Part shown: positions 53,602 to 62,137 of the stretch, one piece after another
How positions within the stretch are numbered: position 1 is the first letter of the stretch
Layout: each line of letters begins with the position of its first letter
NCBI RefSeq assembly: GCF_014349155.1
Contig: NZ_JACSIT010000091.1
Coordinates: 62,001 to 126,000 of the forward strand
Direction: 5' to 3'
Length of the DNA stretch: 64,000 nucleotides
Origin: Neolewinella lacunae
GTDB lineage: Bacteria; Bacteroidota; Bacteroidia; Chitinophagales; Saprospiraceae
Made by a program: the position numbers and the translations under genes
The notes under the pieces: model-generated
Databases searched by the model: none
Seen by the model: only the letters and a program-made list of their open reading frames with translations
What the model was told of the DNA's origin: nothing

Positions 53602-54174
53602 TCAGTACGTATTGATGCCTTCGCTGCTGCCTTCGTGGCCCGCTTCGATGGCACGCCCATCGAGGGCCACCAAACAGCGGGGGTCCACCTCACAGGTCGC
53701 CAGGCAGGCGTGGAGGCTTCCGAGGGTAATCAGGAAGGTTTTTTTATTCTTTTTGCGCAGGTAATACCCACGCACTCCGGCCAGGGGGCCGGTGATGATC
53801 TCCACCGGGGTGCCGGCGGTGAAATCGAAAACTTCTTCTACGGTTTCCCAGTCGAGATTGCGGTCGGTACTCAGGCGGCGCAGCAGCGTCAACTCAGCAT
53901 CCTTAACGCGCCGCCGTTCGCCGCCCAGGGTGACGAAGCGGGAGACAAAATGCGCACGCCGCACCCGCTCTTCCTCCTGCCCGCAGATGTGGACGAAAAC
54001 GTAACCGGGCAGGAGCGGCAACTCCCGTAAGACTTTCTTCGAAGCGTAGGTGTACACTTTCTCCCGCAGGGGCAGGTAGCATTCCACGCCCAGCGTCTCC
54101 AGTTCCCGCGCGGCCCTTTTCTCGTGCTTACTCGACGTGCGCACCGCAAACCACCGCTTTTCCGCCGTGTGCAT
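53602..54174 (-). CDS. UpxY-like NusG-paralogue antiterminator
   Basis: 190 residues from ATG 54174 (MHTAEKRWFAVRTSSKHEKR); an ATG at 54240 is an alternative. The NGN domain has WFAVRTSSKHEKRAA, YLPLREK and LPGYVFVHI; the C-terminal KOW-like part has PVEIITGPLAGVRGYY. UpxY/RfaH-type proteins bind paused RNA polymerase and let it read through long polysaccharide operons. Its place at the front of the roughly 52-kb minus-strand locus fits that role. Confidence 0.9.
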   Translation of the reverse strand: MHTAEKRWFAVRTSSKHEKRAARELETLGVECYLPLREKVYTYASKKVLRELPLLPGYVFVHICGQEEERVRRAHFVSRFVTLGGERRRVKDAELTLLRRLSTDRNLDWETVEEVFDFTAGTPVEIITGPLAGVRGYYLRKKNKKTFLITLGSLHACLATCEVDPRCLVALDGRAIEAGHEGSSEGINTY

Positions 54175-54266
54175 ATCGTCCGCCAAGGCTGCCGTGGTGT
54201 GCTGAATGCGGTGGTTAAGACAAGAAATCCGGATCGCCATAAGGGACAACAGGGGTTAACAGTGGG

Positions 54267-54274
54267 CAAAGATA
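54267..54274 (-). promoter_or_regulatory. Possible Bacteroidota -7 element for the locus
   Basis: TATCTTTG on the minus strand matches the Bacteroidota -7 consensus TAnnTTTG, 26 bp upstream of the ATG at 54240 and 92 bp upstream of that at 54174. No clear -33 TTG is visible, so this is tentative. Confidence 0.35.
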
Positions 54275-54294
54275 GAAAGGAAAGGAGGAAAGGG

Positions 54295-54665
54295 GCTGCT
54301 TCGCAGCTTTTTGAACCACTAAGAATGTAAGGTCACTAAGGGTCACTAAGGTGGAAAGGATGGAAACTGCCAAGGCAGGGAAAGAAAACTAAGTGCCCCT
54401 TAGTGCACTCAGTGTCCTTAGTGGTTCAAAAAATCCCCTCCCCCAACCCCCTCCCCGAAAGTGAGGGGGCTAAAAGGTGCGTTTATCTAGGGACCAGGTT
54501 TGGATTCTGGTGAAGGATTGCTTTTTCGTCCTGTTCTTCGGGCTTGATCACTTAGTCCCTCTTTGTGTCCTTAGTGGTTCAAGAAGAGCGAAGCGCAGAA
54601 AACCTTAGTGACCTTAGTGTACTCAATGTCCTTAGTGGTTCAAAAAAAAGAGCGAAGCGCAAAAC
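54295..54665. repeat. Family F tracts between the antiterminator and the vWA gene
   Basis: GCTGC-TTC-GCAGC hairpin at about 54295-54308, then TTTTTGAACCACTAAG; TTAGTG-type tandems at about 54390-54430 and 54555-54660; GAGCGAAGCGC segments near 54587 and 54651. A C/T-rich stretch lies at 54430-54470. No gene in this gap. Confidence 0.65.
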
Positions 54666-54668
54666 AAC

Positions 54669-56762
54669 CTAGTACCCCCCGAAGTACCGCCGCAAAAACC
54701 ACTCCACCGAGAGCAAGCCCAGCAACAGGAAAAACAACCACTTAAGATGGATCACCGAGCGGGTATTGACCGTGGAAAACTGTACGGGTTTCACCGTGCC
54801 GGCGGCTTCCAGGCGCGCTGCCAGGCCTTCCAGGTCGGCGGGAAAGAGGAGTTCACCCCCGTAGCGGCCGGAGAGTTGGCGCAGCAGACCGTGGTCGGCC
54901 TCCAGCGCGTAACGCTCCACTTCTACGGCCTGTACGCTGAAGCGTCCCTCGTACGTCAGTTCCTCATTGCCAATGGCGGTGCGGGCGCGGAAGCGGTAAT
55001 TGCCCACCGGCAGCGTACCTGCGTTGAGCTTGTAGGCGTCGGCGGTCCGGGTAAAGACGAAGAGAAACTCCCGGCCTTCCTGGTTGGTGATCGTCACCGT
55101 CGCTTCGGGCTCGTTGATGAGTTCGTAGTTGCTGTTGTAGAGTTCGGCGTCGAGAACGACCGGCTCGTTTTCGTCGAAGATGTTTTCCGGCAGGCTGACG
55201 CGGAAGCGCCGCTTATCGTCCTGCACCGTGAGGTACTGGCTGAGTTGGCTGATGAGTTCGTCGAAGTGGGCGTGGTTGCCGTTTTCCAGGAAGTCGAACA
55301 GGCGCCACTGCCAGAGGCCGGTGCCCGCCAGGACGCCCGTCCGGACGCCCTTGCTCTCCCCGATCACCAGCAGGGGGTACTCGGTATCCACCCGGCCGAT
55401 GCGCTGTCGTAAGACCACCGTGCTGCCGGGTCCGGCGCTGAACTCGCCGAAGGGGGCCGTCAGGGGCGGGAAGCGGGGCAGGGCCTGCCGGAGTTCGTCG
55501 CTGGTAGTAAACAGGTTGAAGCCCGGGCTAAGGCGGGCGCTGACGTCGTTGCCCCTCGCGCCCGGGGTGCCCCGGAAGCTGAGCAGATCCTGGGCACCGG
55601 CTACGGCGCGGGCGGGTGCGGCGTCGCCCAGGATGAAGAGGGTGGGAATTTTGGCGCGCTGCAATTCCGCCAGTTCCGCCGTCGCGGGCCGCTCGGCGGC
55701 GGGAAGTTGGTGGAGGACGACGAGGTCAAAATCCGCCAGCCGGCCGGAGAATTTGCCGGCGTAGCCAATGGAGACTTCGTTGTTCTGTCCGGTGGCCAAA
55801 GACTGCCGCAGGGCCGTCAGGTCGGGGTGCGGCGCGGCGGCCAGCAGCAGGATTTTCTGACGGGCGTCGAGGACGTCCACGAAGAAATCGCGGCGGTTGT
55901 TGGCTGTGCTCACTTCGTCGCCAATACCACTCAGGCTGATGCGGTAGCGTTGGACGCCGGGGCGGTCGGCATCGAGAATCACCTCGCGGGTGGTAAAAAA
56001 GTCGTTGCGGTCGATGGCAATCGCCTCGGTGTGCAGGGTCACTTCGCCTGCATCGCCGACGCGGCTGACGGTCAGGCGGGTACTGGCCCCGGCGGCGTTG
56101 CGGGCCGCGACGTCGATCTGGACGGAAAAGCGGTCGTCCAGGTAAGCAATTTTGTTGTGGAAGACCCGGCGGATGAGGAGATCGCGGCGCTGGGTGGTGT
56201 CACCCAGGCCGACGGTATAGATCGGTGCTTTGAGCTGGAGGTTGCGGTAGGCGGGGTTGGTGCCCTCGTTGTAGATGCCGTCGGTGGCCAATACGATGGC
56301 TCCCAGGTTTTGGGTGCCGTAGACGTCGCTGATTTCGGTCAGGACAGCATCCAGGTTAGTGCGCTTATCGGTAAAGGTGAGGGCACCCTGGGGACGGACG
56401 TCCGCGCCGAAGGTATAGTCCACCACCTGGTAGCGCTCAGCCAGCTCCTCGCGCAGCGCGGCCCAGCGGGCAGCGTAGGCCGTGGTATCCAGGCCGAGGC
56501 CCACCGATTCGCTCACGTCCTGGGCCAAGACGATGACGGGGTCCTGCTGGTCAATGTCCAGGTAACGCAGCAACGGGGCCAGCAGCAAGGCCGCCAGTAA
56601 GCTGTACCCCACCCAGCGCAGCAGGCCCAGCAGCGGCACCAAGGCGCGGTGCTGCTCCCGGAAGTTCCGCTCCCGGTAGTACAGCAAAAGGGCAATGCCC
56701 AGGCCAGCCAGGGCGCAGAGGATCAAAAACCAACTGGGGTACTCAAACGTGAGGTTTTGCAT
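54669..56762 (-). CDS. BatA-like von Willebrand factor A membrane protein
   Basis: 697 residues. Two N-terminal transmembrane helices (about 10-27 and 48-66), a vWA domain with the metal site AQDVSESVG and LATDGIYNEG (residues about 75-190), a middle beta-rich region, and a C-terminal transmembrane helix (LKWLFFLLLGLLSVEWFL). The region around 300-400 (ILLLAAAPHPDLTALRQSL, IPTLFILGD) is like the glutamine-amidotransferase-like module of related proteins. Membrane-anchored, function unknown. It is not obviously part of the polysaccharide locus. Confidence 0.85.
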   Translation of the reverse strand: MQNLTFEYPSWFLILCALAGLGIALLLYYRERNFREQHRALVPLLGLLRWVGYSLLAALLLAPLLRYLDIDQQDPVIVLAQDVSESVGLGLDTTAYAARWAALREELAERYQVVDYTFGADVRPQGALTFTDKRTNLDAVLTEISDVYGTQNLGAIVLATDGIYNEGTNPAYRNLQLKAPIYTVGLGDTTQRRDLLIRRVFHNKIAYLDDRFSVQIDVAARNAAGASTRLTVSRVGDAGEVTLHTEAIAIDRNDFFTTREVILDADRPGVQRYRISLSGIGDEVSTANNRRDFFVDVLDARQKILLLAAAPHPDLTALRQSLATGQNNEVSIGYAGKFSGRLADFDLVVLHQLPAAERPATAELAELQRAKIPTLFILGDAAPARAVAGAQDLLSFRGTPGARGNDVSARLSPGFNLFTTSDELRQALPRFPPLTAPFGEFSAGPGSTVVLRQRIGRVDTEYPLLVIGESKGVRTGVLAGTGLWQWRLFDFLENGNHAHFDELISQLSQYLTVQDDKRRFRVSLPENIFDENEPVVLDAELYNSNYELINEPEATVTITNQEGREFLFVFTRTADAYKLNAGTLPVGNYRFRARTAIGNEELTYEGRFSVQAVEVERYALEADHGLLRQLSGRYGGELLFPADLEGLAARLEAAGTVKPVQFSTVNTRSVIHLKWLFFLLLGLLSVEWFLRRYFGGY

Positions 56763-57035
56763 CTGGGAAGGGGTAGTCCCGCCGGAAAAGAAGACGGAAA
56801 ATCAGAGTAGAGCATCTTGAACGCACGAAAAGCTAAATCAGTACACATCCAAAACTGGTGCAAGGTAGGGAGGAAAGGGGAAAGGAGGGGGCTTGGTTGA
56901 GCCGTTGTCCGGCGAAGTGGGGTTGGAGCATTTTTTGACCCACGTTTTACGCCGCGGGGCCAAAACCCGAAGGAAGTACCGTGGAAAAGGTTAGAAGTCG
57001 CCGTATAACGGCTCCACCATTTTTGAACCACTTAG
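56763..57035. other. Intergenic stretch with family F hairpins, no gene
   Basis: Holds a decayed hairpin GAGCCGTTGTCCGGCGA near 56906, a copy of TCGCCGTATAACGGCTCCAC near 56999 and a TTTTTGAACCACTTAGG tract that the next element interrupts. Confidence 0.55.
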
Positions 57036-57286
57036 GGTAGGCTGTCTAATCTAATGGGTTTAACCCGTACGCGCTTTAGGGGCCTGGACCGCCTAGGTTG
57101 AGACCCTCTGGGTCGATCCAGCTAATCACGGTGCCCCCCTAGGTTGAGACCCTCTGTGGGTCGATCCAGCTAAGTAAATTGGCGTATTCTCCTACGGCCC
57201 AGAGGGTCTCGACCTATTAAGCGCTTGAGCCTCCCCGGTTGGCTAAAGTGAGTACGGCTGCGGCCTGGCTAATTAGACAGCCTACC
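57036..57286. mobile_element. MITE-like element with 15-bp terminal inverted repeats
   Basis: Perfect terminal repeats GGTAGGCTGTCTAAT (57036-57050 and, inverted, 57272-57286). Flanks CACTTAGG / CACTAAGG look like a target-site duplication in a family F tract. Inside are two direct copies of GGTTGAGACCCTCTGGGTCG (57096, 57142) and one inverted copy (57198-57215). No gene. Confidence 0.72.
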
Positions 57287-57324
57287 ACTAAGGGCACTAA
57301 GAACACTAAGCTTTGGGCAGCAAC

Positions 57325-57423
57325 TGAGGTCGAGACGTTTTACGTCGAGGGGTTTACTGGGTTCAATCACGAGTTAAGTAGTGCGGGGGAGGATTACAGT
57401 CGACGTGAAACGTCTCCACCTCA
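57325..57423. repeat. 99-bp family A inverted pair, second copy
   Basis: GAGGTCGAGACGTTTTACGTC, a linker (GGGGTTTACTGGGTTCAATC...), then the inverted hairpin. Near-identical to the reverse complement of 47573-47671. A family F hairpin (GCCGT-ATA-ACGGC) follows at about 57429. From there to 57644 I see nothing else. Confidence 0.9.
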
Positions 57424-57644
57424 CGGTCGCCGTATAACGGCTCCACCATTTTGAACCACTTAGGGCATGAAGAGGGGCTAAGAAGAGAGTGGGGGCTAGT
57501 CCGGAATAGTCTCGAACTATCATGAACAGTCTCCGCCTCCGCAGGCATTTACCCACCGCCTATGCCACTATTGTTATACTTTGTCACCGGTTCTTATCCT
57601 TTCACCCGGAGAGGCACGGTCATTTTCAAGTACAACAGCGGTAA

Positions 57645-60446
57645 ATGAAAGCCTGCGTAACGATCTTCTTGGTCTTATTCCTTCTGCCCACCCGGGCATC
57701 GGACACTATACCGGTGCACGCCTACGGAGACGATGCCCACGACTTCATGAAGCTCAGCAGAAAGTGCGGTATCCTGCTGGACCCCAGCGGCGCATTGACC
57801 ATTGAAGACATTCTGCGGGACAGCAGCCTCCAGTTTTACCGCCTGGGGGATCGGGCCTTGCCTCCCCTACCCTTCGTCTCCTGGAACCGGATCCGCGTAA
57901 CGAATACGGGCACGAAGACCCGCCACGACGTCTTTGCGAATTATATCTACTCCGATTCCGTTTGGATGTACACGGTAGACGGGAAGCAGGTCGTGGCGGA
58001 GGGCTTGGCGGGCGGTGCGGTGCACCCCCACAACAAGTATTTCCCCAACGTCGGCGCGGATTTTCCCTTCAGTTTGGCTCCGGGGCAGACGCGCGACTAC
58101 TACTTCCGGGCTAAGTACGTGCGGTCAACGCCATATTTGAGGAGTTCGCTCCACCTCCTAACCATCTTTCCTGGCAAAACCTATCGCGACTGGATGGACG
58201 ATAACAAAAGGCAAGAGTTCTTTTATGCGGGCATCTTGTGCTTATGTGGCCTGGTCAGTTTTTTCATGTACACCGTTTTCCGGGAAAAGATTTTTATTTA
58301 CTTCGGCACTTTGATGCTGGCTCTGGCGGGTTATTTTTTGGACTTTTACAATGAGCTCGGTGCCTTATTCAACTTTACCCAGGAGATCGGCAGCTACGTA
58401 CGGCACTTGCTGGTGCTGGGGCTGGTGGGGTCCTTGTTTCTCTTCATTAAAGATTTTTTAGACCTGCGGGAGCAACAACCGGCTTTCCACCGGCCTTACC
58501 TGGGCGCTTCGGGATTACTGCTGCTGGTTATTTTGGCCAACACTGTTTTTGGCTTTTGGATACCCACCCCTGTGATCAGCCTGGGCATCATCGGCTGGAG
58601 CCTGGTGAGTATTGCGCTGATTGGCTACCTGGCCTGGCGGGGCAGCGCGGCTGGCAAGATTCTGCTGATCTCTATTTCTTTCCTTTGCCTGGGAGGCCTG
58701 GCGCTGCTGTTGAGCGGGTTCGGGATTTTCGATACCACCCTGACCTCCCAAGCCTTTAAAATCGGGGTACTGCTCTTTTCCGGCATCCTCTTCTACGGCC
58801 TCTTCGACCGGGTGAATGCCATCCGGCGGGCCAAAAGCGAAGCGGAGGAGCTCAACGATGTAAAATCCCGCATCTTCGCCAACATCACCCACGAGTTCCG
58901 CACCCCGCTCACCCTGATGCTCGGCCCCCTGGAGCAGTTGCTGAGCGAAAGTACCGACCCCCAGCAGCGCAAGCTCCTGCAACTGGCCCACCGGAACGCG
59001 GAGCGGCAACTTTCTTTGGTCAATCAACTCCTCGACCTCTCCAAGGCCGAAAGTGGTCATTTGCCCCTGCGGGCCACCGAACAGGATTTCATTCCTTTCC
59101 TGAAGGGCGCGGTTTACGCCTACACCTCGCTGGCCGAGCAGAAAAACATTGCCCTCCAACTACACTGCCCGGAAGACTCGCTGCTGCTGTACTTCGACCG
59201 GGAAAAGATGGAGCAGATCATCTACAACCTGCTGTCCAACGCTTTCAAGTTCACGCCAGAGGGTGGGCAGGTGACCGTTACCTTGCGAAGCCAGAAGGAG
59301 GGCATCAAGCTAGACATCCAGGACAGCGGCATTGGCATCCCGGAACACCGCCTGCAACACGTCTTTGACCGTTTCTTCCGGGAAGAGGCGGCCGAGCGGG
59401 GTAATTTCGAAGGCTACGGCATTGGCCTGGCGCTGGTCAAAGAGCTCGTCCAACTCCACCGGGGAAGCGTCAGCCTACAGAGCAAAGTAGACGTTGGCAC
59501 CACCGTCACCCTGACTTTCCCGCTGGGCAGCAAGCATTTAGCGGCCGAGCAAATCGTCTTGACGGAGGCCATCGCTCCCCGCGTCCTTCCCCCGCTCCTC
59601 CCCCTTGGGGGGCGGGGGGCATCCCAACTCCCCCTTTCGGGGGGTCGGGGGGGAGCACCTGCGGCCGCGCCCGCATCCACGCCCCAGCCCGACCAAAACA
59701 CCCTGCTGCTGGTGGAGGACAATGCCGACGTGCGGGCCTTCATCCGCCAAAGGCTGGTGCCGAAATTCCTCGTTCTGGAGGCCGTCAACGGCCAGGAAGG
59801 CATCGAAATGGCCATCCTGCACACGCCCGACCTGATCATCAGCGACGTGATGATGCCCGATAAAAACGGCTACGAGCTTTGCCAGACCCTGAAAACGGAC
59901 GTCCGCACCAGCCACATCCCCATCATCTTGCTGACGGCCAAAGCCGCCCGGGAGGAAAAACTGGAGGGCCTGGAAACCGGGGCCGATGCCTACCTGACCA
60001 AGCCCTTCGACGCCCGCGAGCTGGCCATCCGGGTCGATAACCTGATCCAAACCCGGGAGCAACTCCGCAAGCGTTTTGCGACGGCCATCGAGCTGAAACC
60101 CGAAGAAATCACGGCCAACTCCATCGATCAAAGCTTCCTGCAAAGCGCCCTCCACGTGGTGGAAGCCCACCTGGCCGAGGAAAATTTCAGCGTCGAAGAC
60201 CTGGCGCAGGCCTTGAACATGAGCCGCTCCAACCTCAACCGGAAACTGCGGGCGCTCATCAACCAATCCTCCAACCAGTTCATCCAATCCGTGCGGCTGC
60301 AGCGGGCCGCCGATTTGCTGCGGCAACGGGCCGGCACGGTGGGCGAAATCGCCTTCCAAACGGGCTTCAGCAGCACCGCGTATTTCGTCAAATGCTTTAA
60401 GGACAAATACGGGCAAACGCCGGGCACTTTTCTGGAGTCCCACTAG
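57645..60446 (+). CDS. Hybrid two-component regulator: 7TM sensor, histidine kinase, receiver, AraC
   Basis: 933 residues. Signal peptide (1-18), periplasmic sensor module (about 20-190), seven hydrophobic segments (about 195-395, 7TMR-DISM type), HisKA with His416 (ANITHEFRTPLTLML), HATPase (YNLLSNAFKFTP, DSGIGIP, GYGIGLALVKEL), a linker, a receiver domain from about residue 687 with phospho-acceptor Asp734 (IISDVMMPDKNG) and Lys in LTKPFDA, and an AraC helix-turn-helix to the end (about 830-930). Senses an outside signal and controls transcription directly. The linker residues 661-682 are encoded by repeat G (59629-59674). Confidence 0.93.
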   Translation: MKACVTIFLVLFLLPTRASDTIPVHAYGDDAHDFMKLSRKCGILLDPSGALTIEDILRDSSLQFYRLGDRALPPLPFVSWNRIRVTNTGTKTRHDVFANYIYSDSVWMYTVDGKQVVAEGLAGGAVHPHNKYFPNVGADFPFSLAPGQTRDYYFRAKYVRSTPYLRSSLHLLTIFPGKTYRDWMDDNKRQEFFYAGILCLCGLVSFFMYTVFREKIFIYFGTLMLALAGYFLDFYNELGALFNFTQEIGSYVRHLLVLGLVGSLFLFIKDFLDLREQQPAFHRPYLGASGLLLLVILANTVFGFWIPTPVISLGIIGWSLVSIALIGYLAWRGSAAGKILLISISFLCLGGLALLLSGFGIFDTTLTSQAFKIGVLLFSGILFYGLFDRVNAIRRAKSEAEELNDVKSRIFANITHEFRTPLTLMLGPLEQLLSESTDPQQRKLLQLAHRNAERQLSLVNQLLDLSKAESGHLPLRATEQDFIPFLKGAVYAYTSLAEQKNIALQLHCPEDSLLLYFDREKMEQIIYNLLSNAFKFTPEGGQVTVTLRSQKEGIKLDIQDSGIGIPEHRLQHVFDRFFREEAAERGNFEGYGIGLALVKELVQLHRGSVSLQSKVDVGTTVTLTFPLGSKHLAAEQIVLTEAIAPRVLPPLLPLGGRGASQLPLSGGRGGAPAAAPASTPQPDQNTLLLVEDNADVRAFIRQRLVPKFLVLEAVNGQEGIEMAILHTPDLIISDVMMPDKNGYELCQTLKTDVRTSHIPIILLTAKAAREEKLEGLETGADAYLTKPFDARELAIRVDNLIQTREQLRKRFATAIELKPEEITANSIDQSFLQSALHVVEAHLAEENFSVEDLAQALNMSRSNLNRKLRALINQSSNQFIQSVRLQRAADLLRQRAGTVGEIAFQTGFSSTAYFVKCFKDKYGQTPGTFLESH
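59629..59674. repeat. Repeat family G inside the regulator gene
   Basis: CCCCCTTTCGGGGGG then GGGAGCACCTGCGGCCGCGCC, as at 4878-4942. It encodes a Gly/Pro/Ala stretch in the kinase-receiver linker, in frame. Confidence 0.8.
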
Positions 60447-60704
60447 CGTTTTGCCCCAAATCTCCAGCAAAACCGTGCTTTTGCGCGGATTTTGATGCGG
60501 TTTGCGCCGCTTTTGATATGGGTCGGGCGGGCCATCCCCCCACCTTTGAGCCATCGGTAATCCACGGGGAAACGGCCTTTTTCGCTGCTCCCTGGGTGAC
60601 CCTGGTACGCTTCATCTTTTCACCCATATCCGGTCTTTTCGCTCCCCCCACCGGCCTGTTGCGGCGGGGTTCATCCACCAGGAAGACCACCACAACCTCT
60701 TATT

Positions 60705-61874
60705 ATGCAACTCCGTACTTTACTTGTATTGCTCAGTGGCCTGCTTGGCGCCTTCCAGGCCAGCGCCCAAATCACCATCAACCGGGCCGACTTCCCGCGG
60801 CCGGCGGATCTTCAGGACACCATCGTCCTTTCCAGCTTGGCCGATGCAAGCTTCGACCTGGCCGAAGGCGATGGGCAGGTGTGGGATTTTTCCGCGCTGC
60901 AGCCCATGGAGACGCGCGTCCGGGTGTACCAGTCTGCTGCAGCAGACACTTTGCTGCCCAACGCCTTCCAAAAAGAAGACATCAACCTGTTCTTCCAGGC
61001 TTTCCCCATTCCCACCACGCTGTATACTGGCTTGGATGACGAGGGTTGGTACGACGTGGGGCGGGTGACGACCAGCGTCAAGTACCCCATTGCCCAAATT
61101 ACGGGCAGCCCGACGGATACCCTGGCCTTCCCCGGCTTGGTCCAGGAGTATCCCGGCCGGATCAACACGATCCAGTTCCCAATGGCTTTTGGCGACGAAT
61201 GGGAGCAGACGCACCTGGAACAGACGCCTTATGAACTGACGGTAGCGGCCTTTGGTCTGAACCAGACGCCGGGCCTCAACCGCAGATCCTTCACGGAAAA
61301 GCGGGAGGTCGTGGGCTCCGGGGAGATCCGGCTGCCCCGGGGCACGGATGAGCCGCAGCTTTCGACCGAGGTTTTGCTGGTGCGGATAACGACAACGGCC
61401 ATCGACAGTTTTTTCCTGGGCGGTGCCCCCGCGCCAGCCCCCCTGCTCGCCGCCTTCGGCATCAGCCAGGCCCAGGTGAGCGTTGGGGTACGCTTCGTGT
61501 TCTACCGGCCGGGGGCGGGTGCCCCGGTGGCCGATATTTTTGAGAATAACCGTTTCATCACTTACCGACCCCGGCTTGCGGAGCCCCTCGTGAGTGTACG
61601 GGAGCATTTCCTGCCGTCGGTGCGCCACTACCCCAACCCCATCGCCGCCGGCACCCCGCTGACGATCGAAGCTGGCCAGCCCATCGGCAGCGGACGGGTG
61701 GAAGTGGTCGACATGCAGGGGCGGCGCGTATTCCAGCAGGACTTCCGCGCAGCAGGCAGCCAATCCCTCACGCTGGACTTACCCGCCAACTTACCCACCG
61801 GCCTCTACGTGTACCACCTGCGCAATACCGCCGGCCAACGCATCTGGGCGGGAAGGTTGCAGGTCATGCAGTAA
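60705..61874 (+). CDS. T9SS-exported protein of unknown function
   Basis: 389 residues. Signal peptide 1-22 (ending FQASA), an uncharacterised beta-rich body, and a type A C-terminal sorting domain (about 305-389: RHYPNPIAAGTPLTIE, GRVEVVDMQGRRVFQQDF, LPTGLYVYHL). Should be carried over the outer membrane by the type IX system. 258 bp after the regulator, possibly under its control (inference). Confidence 0.85.
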   Translation: MQLRTLLVLLSGLLGAFQASAQITINRADFPRPADLQDTIVLSSLADASFDLAEGDGQVWDFSALQPMETRVRVYQSAAADTLLPNAFQKEDINLFFQAFPIPTTLYTGLDDEGWYDVGRVTTSVKYPIAQITGSPTDTLAFPGLVQEYPGRINTIQFPMAFGDEWEQTHLEQTPYELTVAAFGLNQTPGLNRRSFTEKREVVGSGEIRLPRGTDEPQLSTEVLLVRITTTAIDSFFLGGAPAPAPLLAAFGISQAQVSVGVRFVFYRPGAGAPVADIFENNRFITYRPRLAEPLVSVREHFLPSVRHYPNPIAAGTPLTIEAGQPIGSGRVEVVDMQGRRVFQQDFRAAGSQSLTLDLPANLPTGLYVYHLRNTAGQRIWAGRLQVMQ

Positions 61875-61877
61875 ATC

Positions 61878-62008
61878 ATTTTTTGCTGCGCAGTATTTCA
61901 CGCTGGGCGCGGACGCAGGTGCAGGGAAAGGTAGAAGGAGCAGGGTATGGACGGGGCTTGCTCTTAACCCGGCCTTTGACTTCCCATTGCACCTGCGGCC
62001 GCGCAAAA
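61878..62008. repeat. Repeat family G, inverted pair
   Basis: TTTTGCTGCGCAGTATTTCACGCT-type start, GGCGCGGACGCAGGTGC, and at the far side the inverted GCACCTGCGGCCGCGC. Spacer about 70 bp. Between genes. A family C scrap (GTGCGGTAGCTTATTC) follows at about 62097. Confidence 0.75.
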
Positions 62009-62137
62009 AAAAGCGCAGGAATCAGCTGCTGCAATAGAAGGCACCCGTAACACTATTGAACAACACTTTTCCTACCCGGTGCAGCAACATCCCCTGTGCG
62101 GTAGCTTATTCAATTCTTCACCACTAAATCAATCATT

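Noticed and set aside
53448-53693. 81-codon minus-strand frame between the GlcA epimerase and the antiterminator
   Set aside because: It overlaps both neighbours, resembles no family, and its first half shadows the antiterminator gene. Kept out as unsupported.
57090-57180. tRNA-like GGGTCGATCC segments
   Set aside because: No acceptor or anticodon stems; they are three copies of a hairpin repeat in a MITE-like element.
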